Shown piece by piece: positions 49,754-58,985 of a stretch of DNA of 64,000 bases. The stretch lies in contig CAMWQW010000005.1 in NCBI GenBank assembly GCA_947176505.1, positions 62,001 through 126,000 on the forward strand, given 5' to 3'. The notes under the pieces are model-generated. The model had not been told where the DNA came from. It ran no database searches and saw only the letters and a list, made by a program, of their open reading frames with translations. Made by a program: the position numbers and the translations under genes. This DNA comes from an uncultured Lachnospiraceae bacterium. GTDB taxonomy: Bacteria; Bacillota; Clostridia; Lachnospirales; Lachnospiraceae. How positions within the stretch are numbered: the stretch's first letter is position 1; every line of letters starts with the position of its first letter.

Positions 49754-51189
49754 TGAAACGGAGCAGGAAGCATAGGGAAATACCGATTGGCATATTCTTT
49801 CTTAAATATTTCTTGTATATTTTTGTGGGAATTGTGCTGGCAGTTGTCATGTTTGCATGCACATTCTGGATGCTGCTTACGAACGATGTGGTTTACCCGG
49901 CAGGCTATGCTGAGGAACAGGCAAAAGCTGCTGTTGAAGAGATACAGAAGGCGGAACGAGTGACGGAAGATTTGATTCCGGAATTGTGCCAATATGCGGT
50001 ATTTGATAGAGAGGGTCATGTCCTAAGCGGAAACATGGGAGCAAAGGAAGTGTTACGGGCGTGGAATGTGATTAACGGCAGGGAATATAATGGCGGCACT
50101 TATATCGGGGCGGATTATTATCTGGGCATTCCACGGGGTGCGGAGTGCTGCGTGCTGCGGTACCAGATACTTGTACAATATCAGTCCGCAATCCTAAGAG
50201 GATATCTGCCGCAGCCGGAAATCCTGCTGCTCATTATTTTCCTTGTGATGACTTTGGGAATCATCTTATTGGTGGCTGTCCGATTTAACACAGTTGTCAG
50301 GAAGAAACTGTCGCCGCTTGCCGACGCGGCGGATATGATACAGAGGCAGGAACTGGAATTTGAGATTTCTCGTGATTCCGTGAGAGAAATCAATACGATT
50401 CTGAATGCTATGGATGAGATGAGGATTGCCTTAAAGGAATCACTAGAGAGACAGTGGCGGATGGAGCAGACGAAGAATGAACAGATGTCTGCACTTGCGC
50501 ATGATTTGAAGACGCCGCTTACGCTCGTGCGCGGTAACGCCGAATTGCTGGGAGATACGTGTCTTACGGAAGAACAGAACGAATATATTGACGGCATTAT
50601 GGACAGCGCTTTGCAGATGCAGGAGTATGTGGGGACGATGATCGAGGTGGTCAGATCCTCGGCGCTAAGTCCTATGTGCAGGCGCTATGTGGATGTCAAA
50701 GATTTCCTAGAAGGAATTAGGAAGCAGGTTGACGGGCTGTGCGCAATACATCGTATCAATATGCAATGGGACAGTTCGGGTTTGATGGGGGAAATATATG
50801 CGGAGCCGGTACTGCTTGCCCGGGCATTCATGAATATTTTTGCAAATGCGGTGGAACATACGCCGGTCGGCGGAACGGTTCTGTTTGAAGGAAGGCAGGA
50901 TGAAACGTACTTTGTCTTCTCGGTATCCGATTCGGGAAAGGGATTTACGGGGAGTGCACTGCGCCATGCGAAAGAGCAGTTCTATATGGATGATGACAGC
51001 CGGAGTACCGCGGGCTCCCACTACGGTATGGGGTTGTACATTGTAGATATGGTAGTGAAACAGCATGAGGGCATATTGACTTTAGAGAATATTTCTTTTT
51101 CATCTGATTCGGAAGGCGTTCCGCCGGTTTCGGTGAGCGGGTGCATGCATGGAGGTGCAAAGGTTACCGTGAAGATTCCGTTGGTGTAA
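49753..51189 (+). CDS. Sensor histidine kinase of LanFEG module (CprK/NisK-like)
   Basis: 478 aa. Membrane helices at ~17-40 and ~165-190 enclose an external domain of about 120 residues, unlike the Bce kinase. HAMP-like segment, then HisKA with H250 ('SALAHDLKTPLTLVRGN') and HATPase with 'MNIFANAVEHT', 'VSDSGKGFTG' and 'YGMGLYIVDMVV'. Start 49753 follows GGGAGGA and overlaps the regulator stop. The external domain probably binds the peptide directly, as in CprK/NisK. Inducer unknown. Confidence 0.88.
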   Translation: MKRSRKHREIPIGIFFLKYFLYIFVGIVLAVVMFACTFWMLLTNDVVYPAGYAEEQAKAAVEEIQKAERVTEDLIPELCQYAVFDREGHVLSGNMGAKEVLRAWNVINGREYNGGTYIGADYYLGIPRGAECCVLRYQILVQYQSAILRGYLPQPEILLLIIFLVMTLGIILLVAVRFNTVVRKKLSPLADAADMIQRQELEFEISRDSVREINTILNAMDEMRIALKESLERQWRMEQTKNEQMSALAHDLKTPLTLVRGNAELLGDTCLTEEQNEYIDGIMDSALQMQEYVGTMIEVVRSSALSPMCRRYVDVKDFLEGIRKQVDGLCAIHRINMQWDSSGLMGEIYAEPVLLARAFMNIFANAVEHTPVGGTVLFEGRQDETYFVFSVSDSGKGFTGSALRHAKEQFYMDDDSRSTAGSHYGMGLYIVDMVVKQHEGILTLENISFSSDSEGVPPVSVSGCMHGGAKVTVKIPLV

Positions 51190-51300
51190 AGATTTCGCTA
51201 GGAATGTACGTTTGTATATGGTATACTTTAAAGCGTAGATTTTTCGAGTTTCAGTCCGTGGAGTAAAGACTGACGGCACCTAAGAAAGGATTATGTGAGA

Positions 51301-52527
51301 ATGAAAAAAATGTGGGAGAAATGGACGGGCATTAGTCTCGTCAAACGTATTATCGTAGGTTTGATCATCGGTGTGATTCTTGCGCTGATTGTTCCTCAGG
51401 CTTCCGGAATCGGGATTCTGGGCGACGTATTTGTAGGCGCGCTTAAGGCAATCGCACCACTCTTGGTATTTTTCTTGGTTATGAGTTCCCTGTCAAATGC
51501 AGGAAAGTCGCACGGCGGTGTTATTCGTACCGTCATTATCCTGTATATGTTCAGTACTGTACTTGCATCTATAATTGCAGTATTTGCGAGTATGATTTTC
51601 CCGGTGGAGATGGTGCTTCGTGAGGCGGCGGATACGGCGGCTTCCGCACCGCAGGGGATTGTGGAGGTACTGAGTACACTTTTAATGAATGTGGTAGCGA
51701 ATCCGGTATCTGCACTGGTGAATGCCAACTATATCGGTATTCTTTCATGGGCGGTGCTTTTGGGCGTAGCCTTCCGCAGCGCGAAAGACACGACGAAAAC
51801 AGCGCTTTCCGATATTTCGGAAGGCATCTCCAAAGTGGTAACAACGATTATTAATCTGGCGCCGTTTGGTATCCTAGGTCTGGTATATACGAGCGTGACG
51901 ACCAGCGGTCTCGAGACTTTCACGGTATATGGCAAGCTGCTTATTCTGCTGGTAGGCTGTATGCTTGGTATCTACTTTATTACCAATCCGATTCTCGTAT
52001 ACTGGTGCACCCGCAAGAATCCGTATCCGCTGATTTTCAAGTGTTTGAAGCAGAGTGCAATCACGGCATTCTTTACGAGAAGCTCTGCGGCGAACATTCC
52101 GGTCAATATGAAAATATGTGAAGAGATGGGCTTAGATAAAGATACATATTCCGTGACGATTCCGCTCGGTGCAACCATCAATATGGACGGCGCGGCAATC
52201 ACGATTACTGTTATGACAATGGCGACCGTACATACGCTCGGTATTCCGGTAGATATCCCGACGGCTATTGTCCTTAGTCTGCTGGCGGCTCTGGCAGCCT
52301 GTGGTGCATCCGGTGTGGCTGGAGGTTCCCTGCTGCTTATTCCGATGGCATGTTCACTGTTTGGAATACCTGATGAGGTATCCATGCAGGTGGTAGCGGT
52401 CGGTTTTATCATCGGCGTGATTCAGGATTCCGTGGAGACGGCGCTCAATTCGTCTTCCGATTTGCTCCTGTCGGCTTCGGCGGAGTTTAGGCAGTGGCGA
52501 CTTAAGGGGAAAGAAATTAAGTTCTAG
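51301..52527 (+). CDS. sstT: Serine/threonine:Na+ symporter SstT
   Basis: 408 aa. DAACS-family fold with eight membrane helices and two hairpins. 'FFTRSSAANIPVNMKICEEM' is the HP1 serine-rich tip, 'GATINMDGAAITITVM' the conserved N-M-D-G-A segment, and 'AALAACGASGVAGGSLLLIP' HP2. Length and HP1 wording match SstT specifically. ATG 51301 with AAAGGATT upstream; a GTG two codons earlier is possible. Imports serine or threonine with Na+. A small hairpin TCAGTC/GACTGA lies in the leader (about 51251-51272). Confidence 0.92.
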   Translation: MKKMWEKWTGISLVKRIIVGLIIGVILALIVPQASGIGILGDVFVGALKAIAPLLVFFLVMSSLSNAGKSHGGVIRTVIILYMFSTVLASIIAVFASMIFPVEMVLREAADTAASAPQGIVEVLSTLLMNVVANPVSALVNANYIGILSWAVLLGVAFRSAKDTTKTALSDISEGISKVVTTIINLAPFGILGLVYTSVTTSGLETFTVYGKLLILLVGCMLGIYFITNPILVYWCTRKNPYPLIFKCLKQSAITAFFTRSSAANIPVNMKICEEMGLDKDTYSVTIPLGATINMDGAAITITVMTMATVHTLGIPVDIPTAIVLSLLAALAACGASGVAGGSLLLIPMACSLFGIPDEVSMQVVAVGFIIGVIQDSVETALNSSSDLLLSASAEFRQWRLKGKEIKF

Positions 52528-52551
52528 GAATTACTGTAAATGGAGGAGCAT

Positions 52552-54768
52552 ATGGCGAAAATTATAAATCAGATCAACGTAGAAGAGGATGGGATTTATC
52601 TGGTATTTGGTGTGACGGACGAGGAGCAGTTAAAGCTCCTCCATTTTTCATCTAATCCTTTTTGCGGAATAGAAGATAACGAGCAGTATCTGCAGGAAGG
52701 ATTCCAGCTTGTGCAGGTGAATTTCTCCGGTTATAACAGACCCTACGAGAAACACGGCAATAAACATATCGTGACGGCACCAGGATATCTGCTCACTTAT
52801 GTCGGTATGGAAGATAGGCGTAACGAAGTCGGAAGACAGCTTGTGATTACCCAGAAAGACAGCCTTACGGGAGCAAAGGTGATATCCTATCTGCAATTTT
52901 ATACAGGCACGTCCACTGTGCGTATGTATCATGAAGTAGTTAACGAGGGAGCGGAAGAACAGACCTTGGAGTATATTTCCTCTTTTTACTATCTTGGTAT
53001 TGAGAAGGAAGGCAGGACAAGCTCCGATGAGAAAATGAAATTTACCTATGCCTGCCACGGCTGGCAGAAGGAGATGAATTTCTGTACGGTGACTTTTCCC
53101 CAGATGGGATTAGGACAGACACAGCCTACGGTGAATCAGAGGACTTCGTCTACTTTTGAATTGACGAATACGGGTAATTGGTCTACGAAGAGATACCTGC
53201 CTATGGGATATCTGGAAAATACGGAGGCAGATTGTGGCTTGTACTGGCAGATTGAACATAACGGTTCTTGGCATACGGAAATCAGTGATGAAAATGGACA
53301 CTTTTATCTGGCGCTCAGCGGACCGACGGAAGTGCAGTCGCATTGGTTTAAGATTCTGAAACCCGGAGAGAGCTTTATGACGGTTCCGGTGGCGGTGGGC
53401 GTTTCCAAGGCGGATTTTGATCAGGCGATGGGACAGCTTACGAGATATCGCAGGATGATTCGGCGTCCTAATAAGGATAACGAGAATCTGCCGGTTATTT
53501 TTAACGATTATATGAACTGCCTGTTCGGCGATCCCACTACAGAGAAGGAGATTCCGCTGATTGATGCGGCGGCTGAAATCGGCTGCGAGTATTATGTGAT
53601 TGACGCCGGCTGGTATGCACCCGGTGAGTGGTGGGACAGCGTAGGCGAATGGCAGCAGTGCGTAGAGCGTTTCCCCGGCGGGATAGAGGAAGTGACGGCA
53701 TATATCAAAGAAAAAGGCATGACTCCCGGATTGTGGTTGGAACTGGAAGTCATGGGAATCAATTGTGAGAAGGCGAAAAGAGTGCCGGATGACTGGTTCT
53801 TTGTCAGACATGGTAAAAGAGTCTTTGATAGAAGCCGGTATCAGTTGGATTTCCGTAACCCCGCAGTGATAGAACACGTCAACGAAGTGATAGACCGCGT
53901 GGTGAACCAATATGGCGTGGGTTACATCAAGATGGATTATAATATTGAGCCGGGTATCGGAACGGAACTGTATGCGGACAGCGTCGGGCAGGGGATGCTG
54001 GAGCATGAAAGGGCTTATCTGAAATGGCTGGACGGTGTGTTTGAGAAATATCCGGATTTGGTTATCGAGAACTGTTCCAGCGGAGGGCTTCGAACGGACT
54101 ATGCCATGTTGTCACGTTATAGTATACAGTCCACCTCCGATCAGGAGGATTATCGCAATTATGCGACGATTGCAGCAAATGCCTGTGCGGGATTGACGCC
54201 GGAGCAGGCTGCCGTGTGGTCTTATCCGCAGAGGGACGGCGACGGGGAGGAGACGGTCTATAATATGGTCAATGCGCTTCTTCTGCGCATTCATCAGAGC
54301 GGACATATACCGCAGTTGTCGGCACAGCGTAAGGCGTTAGTCAAAGAGGGCATTGACTATTATAAAAATATCCGTGGAGATATCCGCAAGGCAGTACCCG
54401 TGTGGCTGCTTGGTTTGGCAGACAGCTTGGATGATTGGCTTACCACGGCATTAAAGACGGAAGATAAAGTTTATCTTGCGGTCTGGCGCAGGGGCGGAGA
54501 GGACGATACGTGTCGGATTCCTTTAGACAAAATAATTCCGGCAGGGCACAAAGCGACCGTACGGTTGGCATATCCCAAGAAGGCTCTTGCGGAGAACGTG
54601 GAGTACGAAATGATGAATATGACAGAAGTGTCAGATGATTTGCACGCTGTCAATCCTTGTAAATGCGCAGAGAATGTGGAGGGACAGGTAAAGCAGACGC
54701 TTACTGTGAGATACCATAAGCAGGTTATGGCGAGGATTTTTGAGATAATTATTGAATCCAATTTCTGA
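52552..54768 (+). CDS. Alpha-galactosidase, glycoside hydrolase family 36
   Basis: 738 aa, standard for GH36. N-terminal beta-supersandwich (~1-300), (beta/alpha)8 barrel (~310-640) and C-terminal beta domain. Catalytic nucleophile D462 ('YIKMDYN') and acid/base D530 ('STSDQEDYRN'), spaced 68 residues apart as in the family; 'YYVIDAGWYAPGEWWDSVGE' and 'ENCSSGGLRTDY' shape the sugar site. No signal peptide, so cytoplasmic hydrolysis of imported raffinose-family or melibiose-type sugars. ATG 52552 follows GGAGGAG. No sugar transporter adjacent; possibly served by one elsewhere. Confidence 0.94.
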   Translation: MAKIINQINVEEDGIYLVFGVTDEEQLKLLHFSSNPFCGIEDNEQYLQEGFQLVQVNFSGYNRPYEKHGNKHIVTAPGYLLTYVGMEDRRNEVGRQLVITQKDSLTGAKVISYLQFYTGTSTVRMYHEVVNEGAEEQTLEYISSFYYLGIEKEGRTSSDEKMKFTYACHGWQKEMNFCTVTFPQMGLGQTQPTVNQRTSSTFELTNTGNWSTKRYLPMGYLENTEADCGLYWQIEHNGSWHTEISDENGHFYLALSGPTEVQSHWFKILKPGESFMTVPVAVGVSKADFDQAMGQLTRYRRMIRRPNKDNENLPVIFNDYMNCLFGDPTTEKEIPLIDAAAEIGCEYYVIDAGWYAPGEWWDSVGEWQQCVERFPGGIEEVTAYIKEKGMTPGLWLELEVMGINCEKAKRVPDDWFFVRHGKRVFDRSRYQLDFRNPAVIEHVNEVIDRVVNQYGVGYIKMDYNIEPGIGTELYADSVGQGMLEHERAYLKWLDGVFEKYPDLVIENCSSGGLRTDYAMLSRYSIQSTSDQEDYRNYATIAANACAGLTPEQAAVWSYPQRDGDGEETVYNMVNALLLRIHQSGHIPQLSAQRKALVKEGIDYYKNIRGDIRKAVPVWLLGLADSLDDWLTTALKTEDKVYLAVWRRGGEDDTCRIPLDKIIPAGHKATVRLAYPKKALAENVEYEMMNMTEVSDDLHAVNPCKCAENVEGQVKQTLTVRYHKQVMARIFEIIIESNF

Positions 54769-54790
54769 GGAAATACAATATACACGAATG

Positions 54791-54823
54791 ATAATCTGCA
54801 TTGTTAAAATGCAGATTATTTTG
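54791..54823 (+). terminator. Intrinsic terminator after alpha-galactosidase
   Basis: ATAATCTGCAT (54791-54801) pairs perfectly with ATGCAGATTAT (54809-54819) over 7 nt, followed by TTTTG. Confidence 0.8.
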
Positions 54824-54864
54824 TATACATATTTTTAGATGGAGTATGTGTTAGGAGGTTATGC

Positions 54865-55023
54865 ATGAGCTCGGAATCTTTTTCGTTTGTCATATATATG
54901 ATTCACGCCTGCGCTAATAGGTGGAATATGATGCCATCTGAGGTTTATCAGAAATTACAGAGTGTCGGGTGTATAGAAGGATACCTTGTACCGCATTATG
55001 ATATCCTGCATACACAGACTTGA
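54865..55023 (+). pseudogene. DUF3791 protein, C-terminally truncated
   Basis: 52 aa. 'FSFVIYMIHACANRWNMMPS' and 'VYQKLQSVGCIEGYLVPHYD' match what I recall of DUF3791 (normally ~70 aa), but it stops right after 'ILHTQT', where intact members continue. A good AGGAGG site is retained. The stop falls at the junction with the DUF3990-like remnant, so a deletion probably removed the end of this gene and the start of the next. Confidence 0.6.
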
Positions 55024-55306
55024 TTTTGGCAAAGGTTTGATATTTGGTAAGGTTGCGAATGACAAAGTGTTTCGAGTAGTGGATATGTATCATACAGGAA
55101 TTTGGGACAGAGAACGTGCTCTTAAAGAGATAAAAGTTTATCCTGCCTATGACCAGATAGCTTTTATTACACAGAAGGCGATGGACATCTATTACCACAG
55201 TACGATAGCGGAGAAAATCCACCGTGGGATAGAGGGTGTACAGTATCTTGATTTTAAGGTGCTTGTTCAGATTTTGTGTGAAACGGAGAAAGAATTACTG
55301 GCTTGA
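55016..55306 (+). pseudogene. DUF3990-like protein, N-terminally and internally deleted
   Basis: The frame contains 'RLDFGKGLIFGKVANDKVF' then 'MYHTGIWDRERALKEIKVYP'. In intact DUF3990 proteins a 'DFGKGF' motif near the N-terminus is far from the 'GKVANDKVF' block; here they are fused, so an in-frame deletion is inferred. No ribosome site. DUF3990 has been linked to the ADP-ribosyltransferase fold and is usually paired with DUF3791, perhaps as toxin-antitoxin (recalled, not shown). Confidence 0.5.
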
Positions 55307-55371
55307 TTTGTATAAACATGTGTCTATGGAACGATGCAATATAGAGAAAAGATTCAATATGTAAATTTTCA

Positions 55372-55408
55372 CGGACTAAAGTAAAGAGTTACCATTTACT
55401 TTAGTCCG
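55372..55408. repeat. 14-bp perfect inverted repeat upstream of binding-protein gene
   Basis: CGGACTAAAGTAAA (55372-55385), 9-nt loop, TTTACTTTAGTCCG (55395-55408). No T-tract on either side. It lies 80 bp before the substrate-binding protein ATG, so an operator or leader attenuator is more likely than a plain terminator. Confidence 0.55.
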
Positions 55409-55488
55409 CTACTATGATAAAATACAACAGTATTTTGATTTTGATTGAAGTGCAGTATTTGTTGTGCGCTTCGGAATGGAGGAGAATT

Positions 55489-56313
55489 ATGAAAAAGAAA
55501 CTTGCACTTATGCTGACACTGGCATTGACAGTGGGAACAGTACTTACGGGATGCGGCAATGCATCCGGCGACGCGGCACAGACAACAGCGGACAACGCGC
55601 AGACAGCAGATGGAAGCGATGTAGCTTACATTCAGGATAAGGGTACTCTTATCGTAGGTATTACGGATTTTGCACCGATGGACTATAAGAATGAGTCCGG
55701 CGAATGGATTGGCTTTGATGCGGATATGGCTCGTATTGTGGCAAAGAAGCTTGGCGTGGAAGCGCAGTTTGTAGAAATCGACTGGGATAACAAGATTATG
55801 GAGTTAGATTCCAAGAACATTGATGTTGTATGGAACGGTATGACACTTACTTCCGAGACAACATCTTCTATGGAGTGTACGAGACCGTATTGCAATAATG
55901 CACAGGTTATTGTAATTCCCGATACTGCGGACGCGGCAGGAGCTGAATTCGTATATGCGGTGGAAGCCGGTTCGGCGGGTGAAGCGGCAGCGAAAGACAA
56001 AGGCTTTCAGGTGAATGTGGTAGCATCTCAGGCAGATGCGCTGATGGAAGTTGCTTCCGGCACATCCGATGCGGCAATCATTGATTTGCTTATGGCGGGC
56101 GCTATGATTGGTGAAGGCACAAGTTATCCGAATATGAAATACACAGACGAGTTAACTACGGAAGAGTATGGCGTAGGCTGTCGCAAAGGTTCTGACTTAG
56201 CGGCATATATCAATTCTGTATTTGCAGAAAGCTATGCGGACGGTTCCATGAAAGACACGGCTACTACTTATGGCGTGCAGGAAGCGCTGGTAGAACAGAC
56301 AAATGCTGAGTAG
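55489..56313 (+). CDS. Amino-acid ABC transporter substrate-binding lipoprotein
   Basis: 274 aa. Signal peptide with lipobox 'TVLTGCGN' (Cys ~21), short Ala/Asp linker, then family-3 binding fold: 'LIVGITDFAPMDYKNESGEW', 'GFDADMARIVAKKLGVEAQF', 'KNIDVVWNGMTLTSE'. ATG 55489 follows TGGAGGAG; upstream in-frame sequence has no signal-peptide character. First gene of a binding protein-permease-ATPase operon, the opposite gene order to the importer at 37-39.6 kb. A polar or cystine-like amino acid is likely; specificity not determined. Confidence 0.92.
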   Translation: MKKKLALMLTLALTVGTVLTGCGNASGDAAQTTADNAQTADGSDVAYIQDKGTLIVGITDFAPMDYKNESGEWIGFDADMARIVAKKLGVEAQFVEIDWDNKIMELDSKNIDVVWNGMTLTSETTSSMECTRPYCNNAQVIVIPDTADAAGAEFVYAVEAGSAGEAAAKDKGFQVNVVASQADALMEVASGTSDAAIIDLLMAGAMIGEGTSYPNMKYTDELTTEEYGVGCRKGSDLAAYINSVFAESYADGSMKDTATTYGVQEALVEQTNAE

Positions 56314-56416
56314 AACAGACAAGTAGTACAGTCTGACGAAAACAGAAATCTTCTGTCGCTCCGGGGTGAAGATAGGAACCGGATTGACAGAAGATTTTAA
56401 TAAAGGAGAAGTATTT

Positions 56417-57073
56417 ATGTTTTGGAGTGTTACACAATCACTGCTGGGCGGTTTGCTTACAACGTTTCAGATCTTCATCTTTACCTTGTTGTTTGCGTTA
56501 CCGCTTGGTTTGATTCTTGCATTTGGTTCTATCAGTAAATTCAGACCGCTGCGTTATCTGATACAAGTGTTGGTGTGGATTATCCGCGGCACGCCGCTTA
56601 TGTTGCAACTTATTATTATATTTTATGGTCCCGGTCTCTGGCTTGGACATAATATATGGAGCGGTAACGAAGCGGGTCGTATCACGGCTACCGTTGTGGC
56701 ATTCAGCATCAATTATGCCTGCTATTTCTCGGTAATCTTCCGCGGAGGCATTGAAGGTGTTCCGGCAGGACAGCGTGAGGCAGGGCAGGTGCTTGGCATG
56801 ACTAAGGCGCAGATTTTCTTTCAGGTGACGCTTTTGCAGATGGTGAAACGTGTGGTGCCTCCGATGTCCAATGAAATTATTACGTTAGTTAAGGATACTT
56901 CGCTGGCGCGTATCATCGCTGCATATGAATTGACTTTTGCGGGCTATTCCTTTATGAAGAGCAATGGTTTGACATGGCCGTTATTCTATACGGGTGTATT
57001 TTATCTGATTTTTGTCGGCATACTGACGCTGTTGTTTAATTACATAGAGCGCAGACTGGACTACTTTCGATAA
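56417..57073 (+). CDS. Amino-acid ABC transporter permease
   Basis: 218 aa, five membrane helices, HisMQ class. 'VTQSLLGGLLTTFQIFIFTL', 'IIRGTPLMLQLIIIFYGPG' and the EAA loop 'EAGQVLGMTKAQIFFQVTLL' are characteristic. ATG 56417 follows AAAGGAG. It pairs with the ATPase encoded 34 bp downstream and the lipoprotein upstream. Confidence 0.92.
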   Translation: MFWSVTQSLLGGLLTTFQIFIFTLLFALPLGLILAFGSISKFRPLRYLIQVLVWIIRGTPLMLQLIIIFYGPGLWLGHNIWSGNEAGRITATVVAFSINYACYFSVIFRGGIEGVPAGQREAGQVLGMTKAQIFFQVTLLQMVKRVVPPMSNEIITLVKDTSLARIIAAYELTFAGYSFMKSNGLTWPLFYTGVFYLIFVGILTLLFNYIERRLDYFR

Positions 57074-57107
57074 AACATGAGGTTAATGATTGGAGAGGTA
57101 GAGCGAG

Positions 57108-57893
57108 ATGGCAATTCTTGAAGTGAAAAATATCGGAAAACAATTTGATTCCACCAAGGTGCTCGATGATGTCAGTTTTTCCTTGGAGGAAGGCAATGCG
57201 CTGGCGATTATCGGTTCTTCGGGTTCAGGCAAGACGACACTTTTGCGCTGCCTGAATTTTTTGGAGACTCCTGATCACGGTTCCATTACCGTTAAAGGCG
57301 AGACGCTTTTTGATGCTTCAATGTCCCTTAAGGAACAGGGACGCAATCTGCGTACGAAGCGTCTGCATTTTGGGATGGTGTTCCAGTCTTTTAATCTGTT
57401 TCCGCAGTATACGGCGCTTGAAAATGTTACATTATCCGAGAAACTGCTTGCAAAAGAACGACCGGATTTTAAGCAGAATAAAAAGGATATCTATGAGCAG
57501 ATAGAGAAACATGGCGTAGAGCTTTTGGATCAGATGGGGTTAGCTGACCGCATGACCCACTATCCGCACCAGTTGTCCGGCGGGCAGCAGCAGAGAGTGG
57601 CAATTGCAAGGGCGCTCGCGCTCAAACCGGATATTCTTTGCTTCGATGAACCTACGTCCGCCCTTGACCCGGAATTGACCGGTGAGGTGCTTAAGGTTAT
57701 CAGAGGATTGGCAGACCAGAAGACGACAATGATTATTGTTACCCATGAGATGGCTTTTGCCAGAGACGTGTCAGACCAGCTGATCTTTATGGATGACGGC
57801 GTGATTGTGGAGCAGGGTGATCCCAAGCAGGTAATCGATCATCCGCGTGAAGAGAGAACAAAGCAATTCTTGACCAGATATGCGCAGGGATAG
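57108..57893 (+). CDS. Amino-acid ABC transporter ATP-binding protein
   Basis: 261 aa, GlnQ/HisP class. Walker A 'GSSGSGKTTLLR', Q-loop 'MVFQSFNLFPQ', signature 'LSGGQQQRVAIA', Walker B '[13 protein letters not shown]', H-loop 'VTHEMAFAR'. An insert of ~20 residues ('KERPDFKQNKKDIYEQIEKH') between Q-loop and signature makes it slightly longer than the ATPase at 37.8 kb. GGAGAGGT precedes the ATG. Last core gene of the importer operon. Confidence 0.94.
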   Translation: MAILEVKNIGKQFDSTKVLDDVSFSLEEGNALAIIGSSGSGKTTLLRCLNFLETPDHGSITVKGETLFDASMSLKEQGRNLRTKRLHFGMVFQSFNLFPQYTALENVTLSEKLLAKERPDFKQNKKDIYEQIEKHGVELLDQMGLADRMTHYPHQLSGGQQQRVAIARALALKPDILCFDEPTSALDPELTGEVLKVIRGLADQKTTMIIVTHEMAFARDVSDQLIFMDDGVIVEQGDPKQVIDHPREERTKQFLTRYAQG

Positions 57894-57973
57894 AAACTAG
57901 GGAAAGCGAAATGGAAGTACAATAAAAGAAGCAACCTTTGCATTATAGGAAGACGAGACAGAGGAACGAAATA

Positions 57974-58729
57974 ATGGATGAACAGATGGGCACGGGCAAT
58001 GAATATAAGAAAGCAAAGACGATGGCAATCATAGCAGTGATTTTGATCGTACTTGCTTTTTCCTGTCTGATTGTGCCGGCATTAACGCAGTATTATGATG
58101 ATTTCAATACTGTGTTAATGCCGATTATACTGGTCGGATTTTTTGGAGGGAATATTGCGGCACTGATTTTAATCGGAAACGCATATCCGGTGTTGCTTGC
58201 TTCGGACTGTATGAAGATGGATGAGCGCTATGAGAGACAGGAGTTGACGCAGATTCTATTGCCGACACGGGATTTACTTGCACAGATATTTCTCGATAAC
58301 AAATTTAAGTATGTGAAAGAGGGGTATTACAGGAGAAAGAAATTTTCGTTTTTGAAGGATTCTGTCTGTTATTACGTTCGTATGACAGAAGATATCGAGG
58401 CTGAGAATGCCCTGCGCCGAGAAATAGAACGCCTTGACCAAGTGGGAAAGAAAGATAAAAACCTATGCATGCTCTTATTTGTGTATATGGATGAAGTCGG
58501 TGAGCGCGAGAAAAAGGACATCAAAGAACTTGGTAAGGGAACTATTGTTATGGAAAGCGTAATCAATCCTAAAATATCGTTGAGCGTGCTTGTTATCGCC
58601 GTAGACCGTAGGACAGATCAAGGATATTATATGGAGATAGGCAGACATGGGAGGCTTACTCTGTATTCGTACGGGTGTAAGATGCTGAGGAAGCTGCATT
58701 TGACGTGTCAGATGTTGGATAGTGCGTAG
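57974..58729 (+). CDS. Membrane protein of unknown function, two helices plus cytoplasmic domain
   Basis: 251 aa. Two membrane helices (~18-40 and ~50-74) at the N-terminus, then a soluble charged domain (~80-251) with 'YVKEGYYRRKKFSFLKDSVC' and 'AVDRRTDQGYYMEIGRHGRL'. I do not recognise the family. ATG 57974 with GAGGAACG upstream. It is 80 bp after the amino-acid ATPase and may be co-transcribed. Confidence 0.65.
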   Translation: MDEQMGTGNEYKKAKTMAIIAVILIVLAFSCLIVPALTQYYDDFNTVLMPIILVGFFGGNIAALILIGNAYPVLLASDCMKMDERYERQELTQILLPTRDLLAQIFLDNKFKYVKEGYYRRKKFSFLKDSVCYYVRMTEDIEAENALRREIERLDQVGKKDKNLCMLLFVYMDEVGEREKKDIKELGKGTIVMESVINPKISLSVLVIAVDRRTDQGYYMEIGRHGRLTLYSYGCKMLRKLHLTCQMLDSA

Positions 58730-58800
58730 GTGTGGAGCGTTTGTGATAAGATATTGACGCTGAACAATTTAACAAACATAAATTATTGGAGGTAAATAAA

Positions 58801-58983
58801 ATGGCTAAGAACGAACGATTTAAGATGGTTTATTCACAAGGGACTTTGGATGTAACGCAAATTTTGGTAGATACAGAGACTGGAGTGAACTATATGTTTC
58901 ATAAAGTTGCGAATGCAGGAGGAATGACACCGCTGTTGGATAAAGATGGAAACCCCGTTATTTCTCCGCTGGCAAACAACTAA
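58801..58983 (+). CDS. DUF6440-like small protein
   Basis: 60 aa. 'ERFKMVYSQGTLDVTQILVD', then 'GVNYMFHKVANAGGMTPLLD' and 'DGNPVI' follow the DUF6440 pattern as I recall it. Strong GGAGGTAAATAAA site before the ATG. Predicted all-beta and soluble. Such proteins are frequent in Clostridia near mobile or accessory regions; function unknown. Its stop lies 2 bp from the broken toxin gene on the other strand. Confidence 0.65.
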   Translation: MAKNERFKMVYSQGTLDVTQILVDTETGVNYMFHKVANAGGMTPLLDKDGNPVISPLANN

Positions 58984-58985
58984 CT

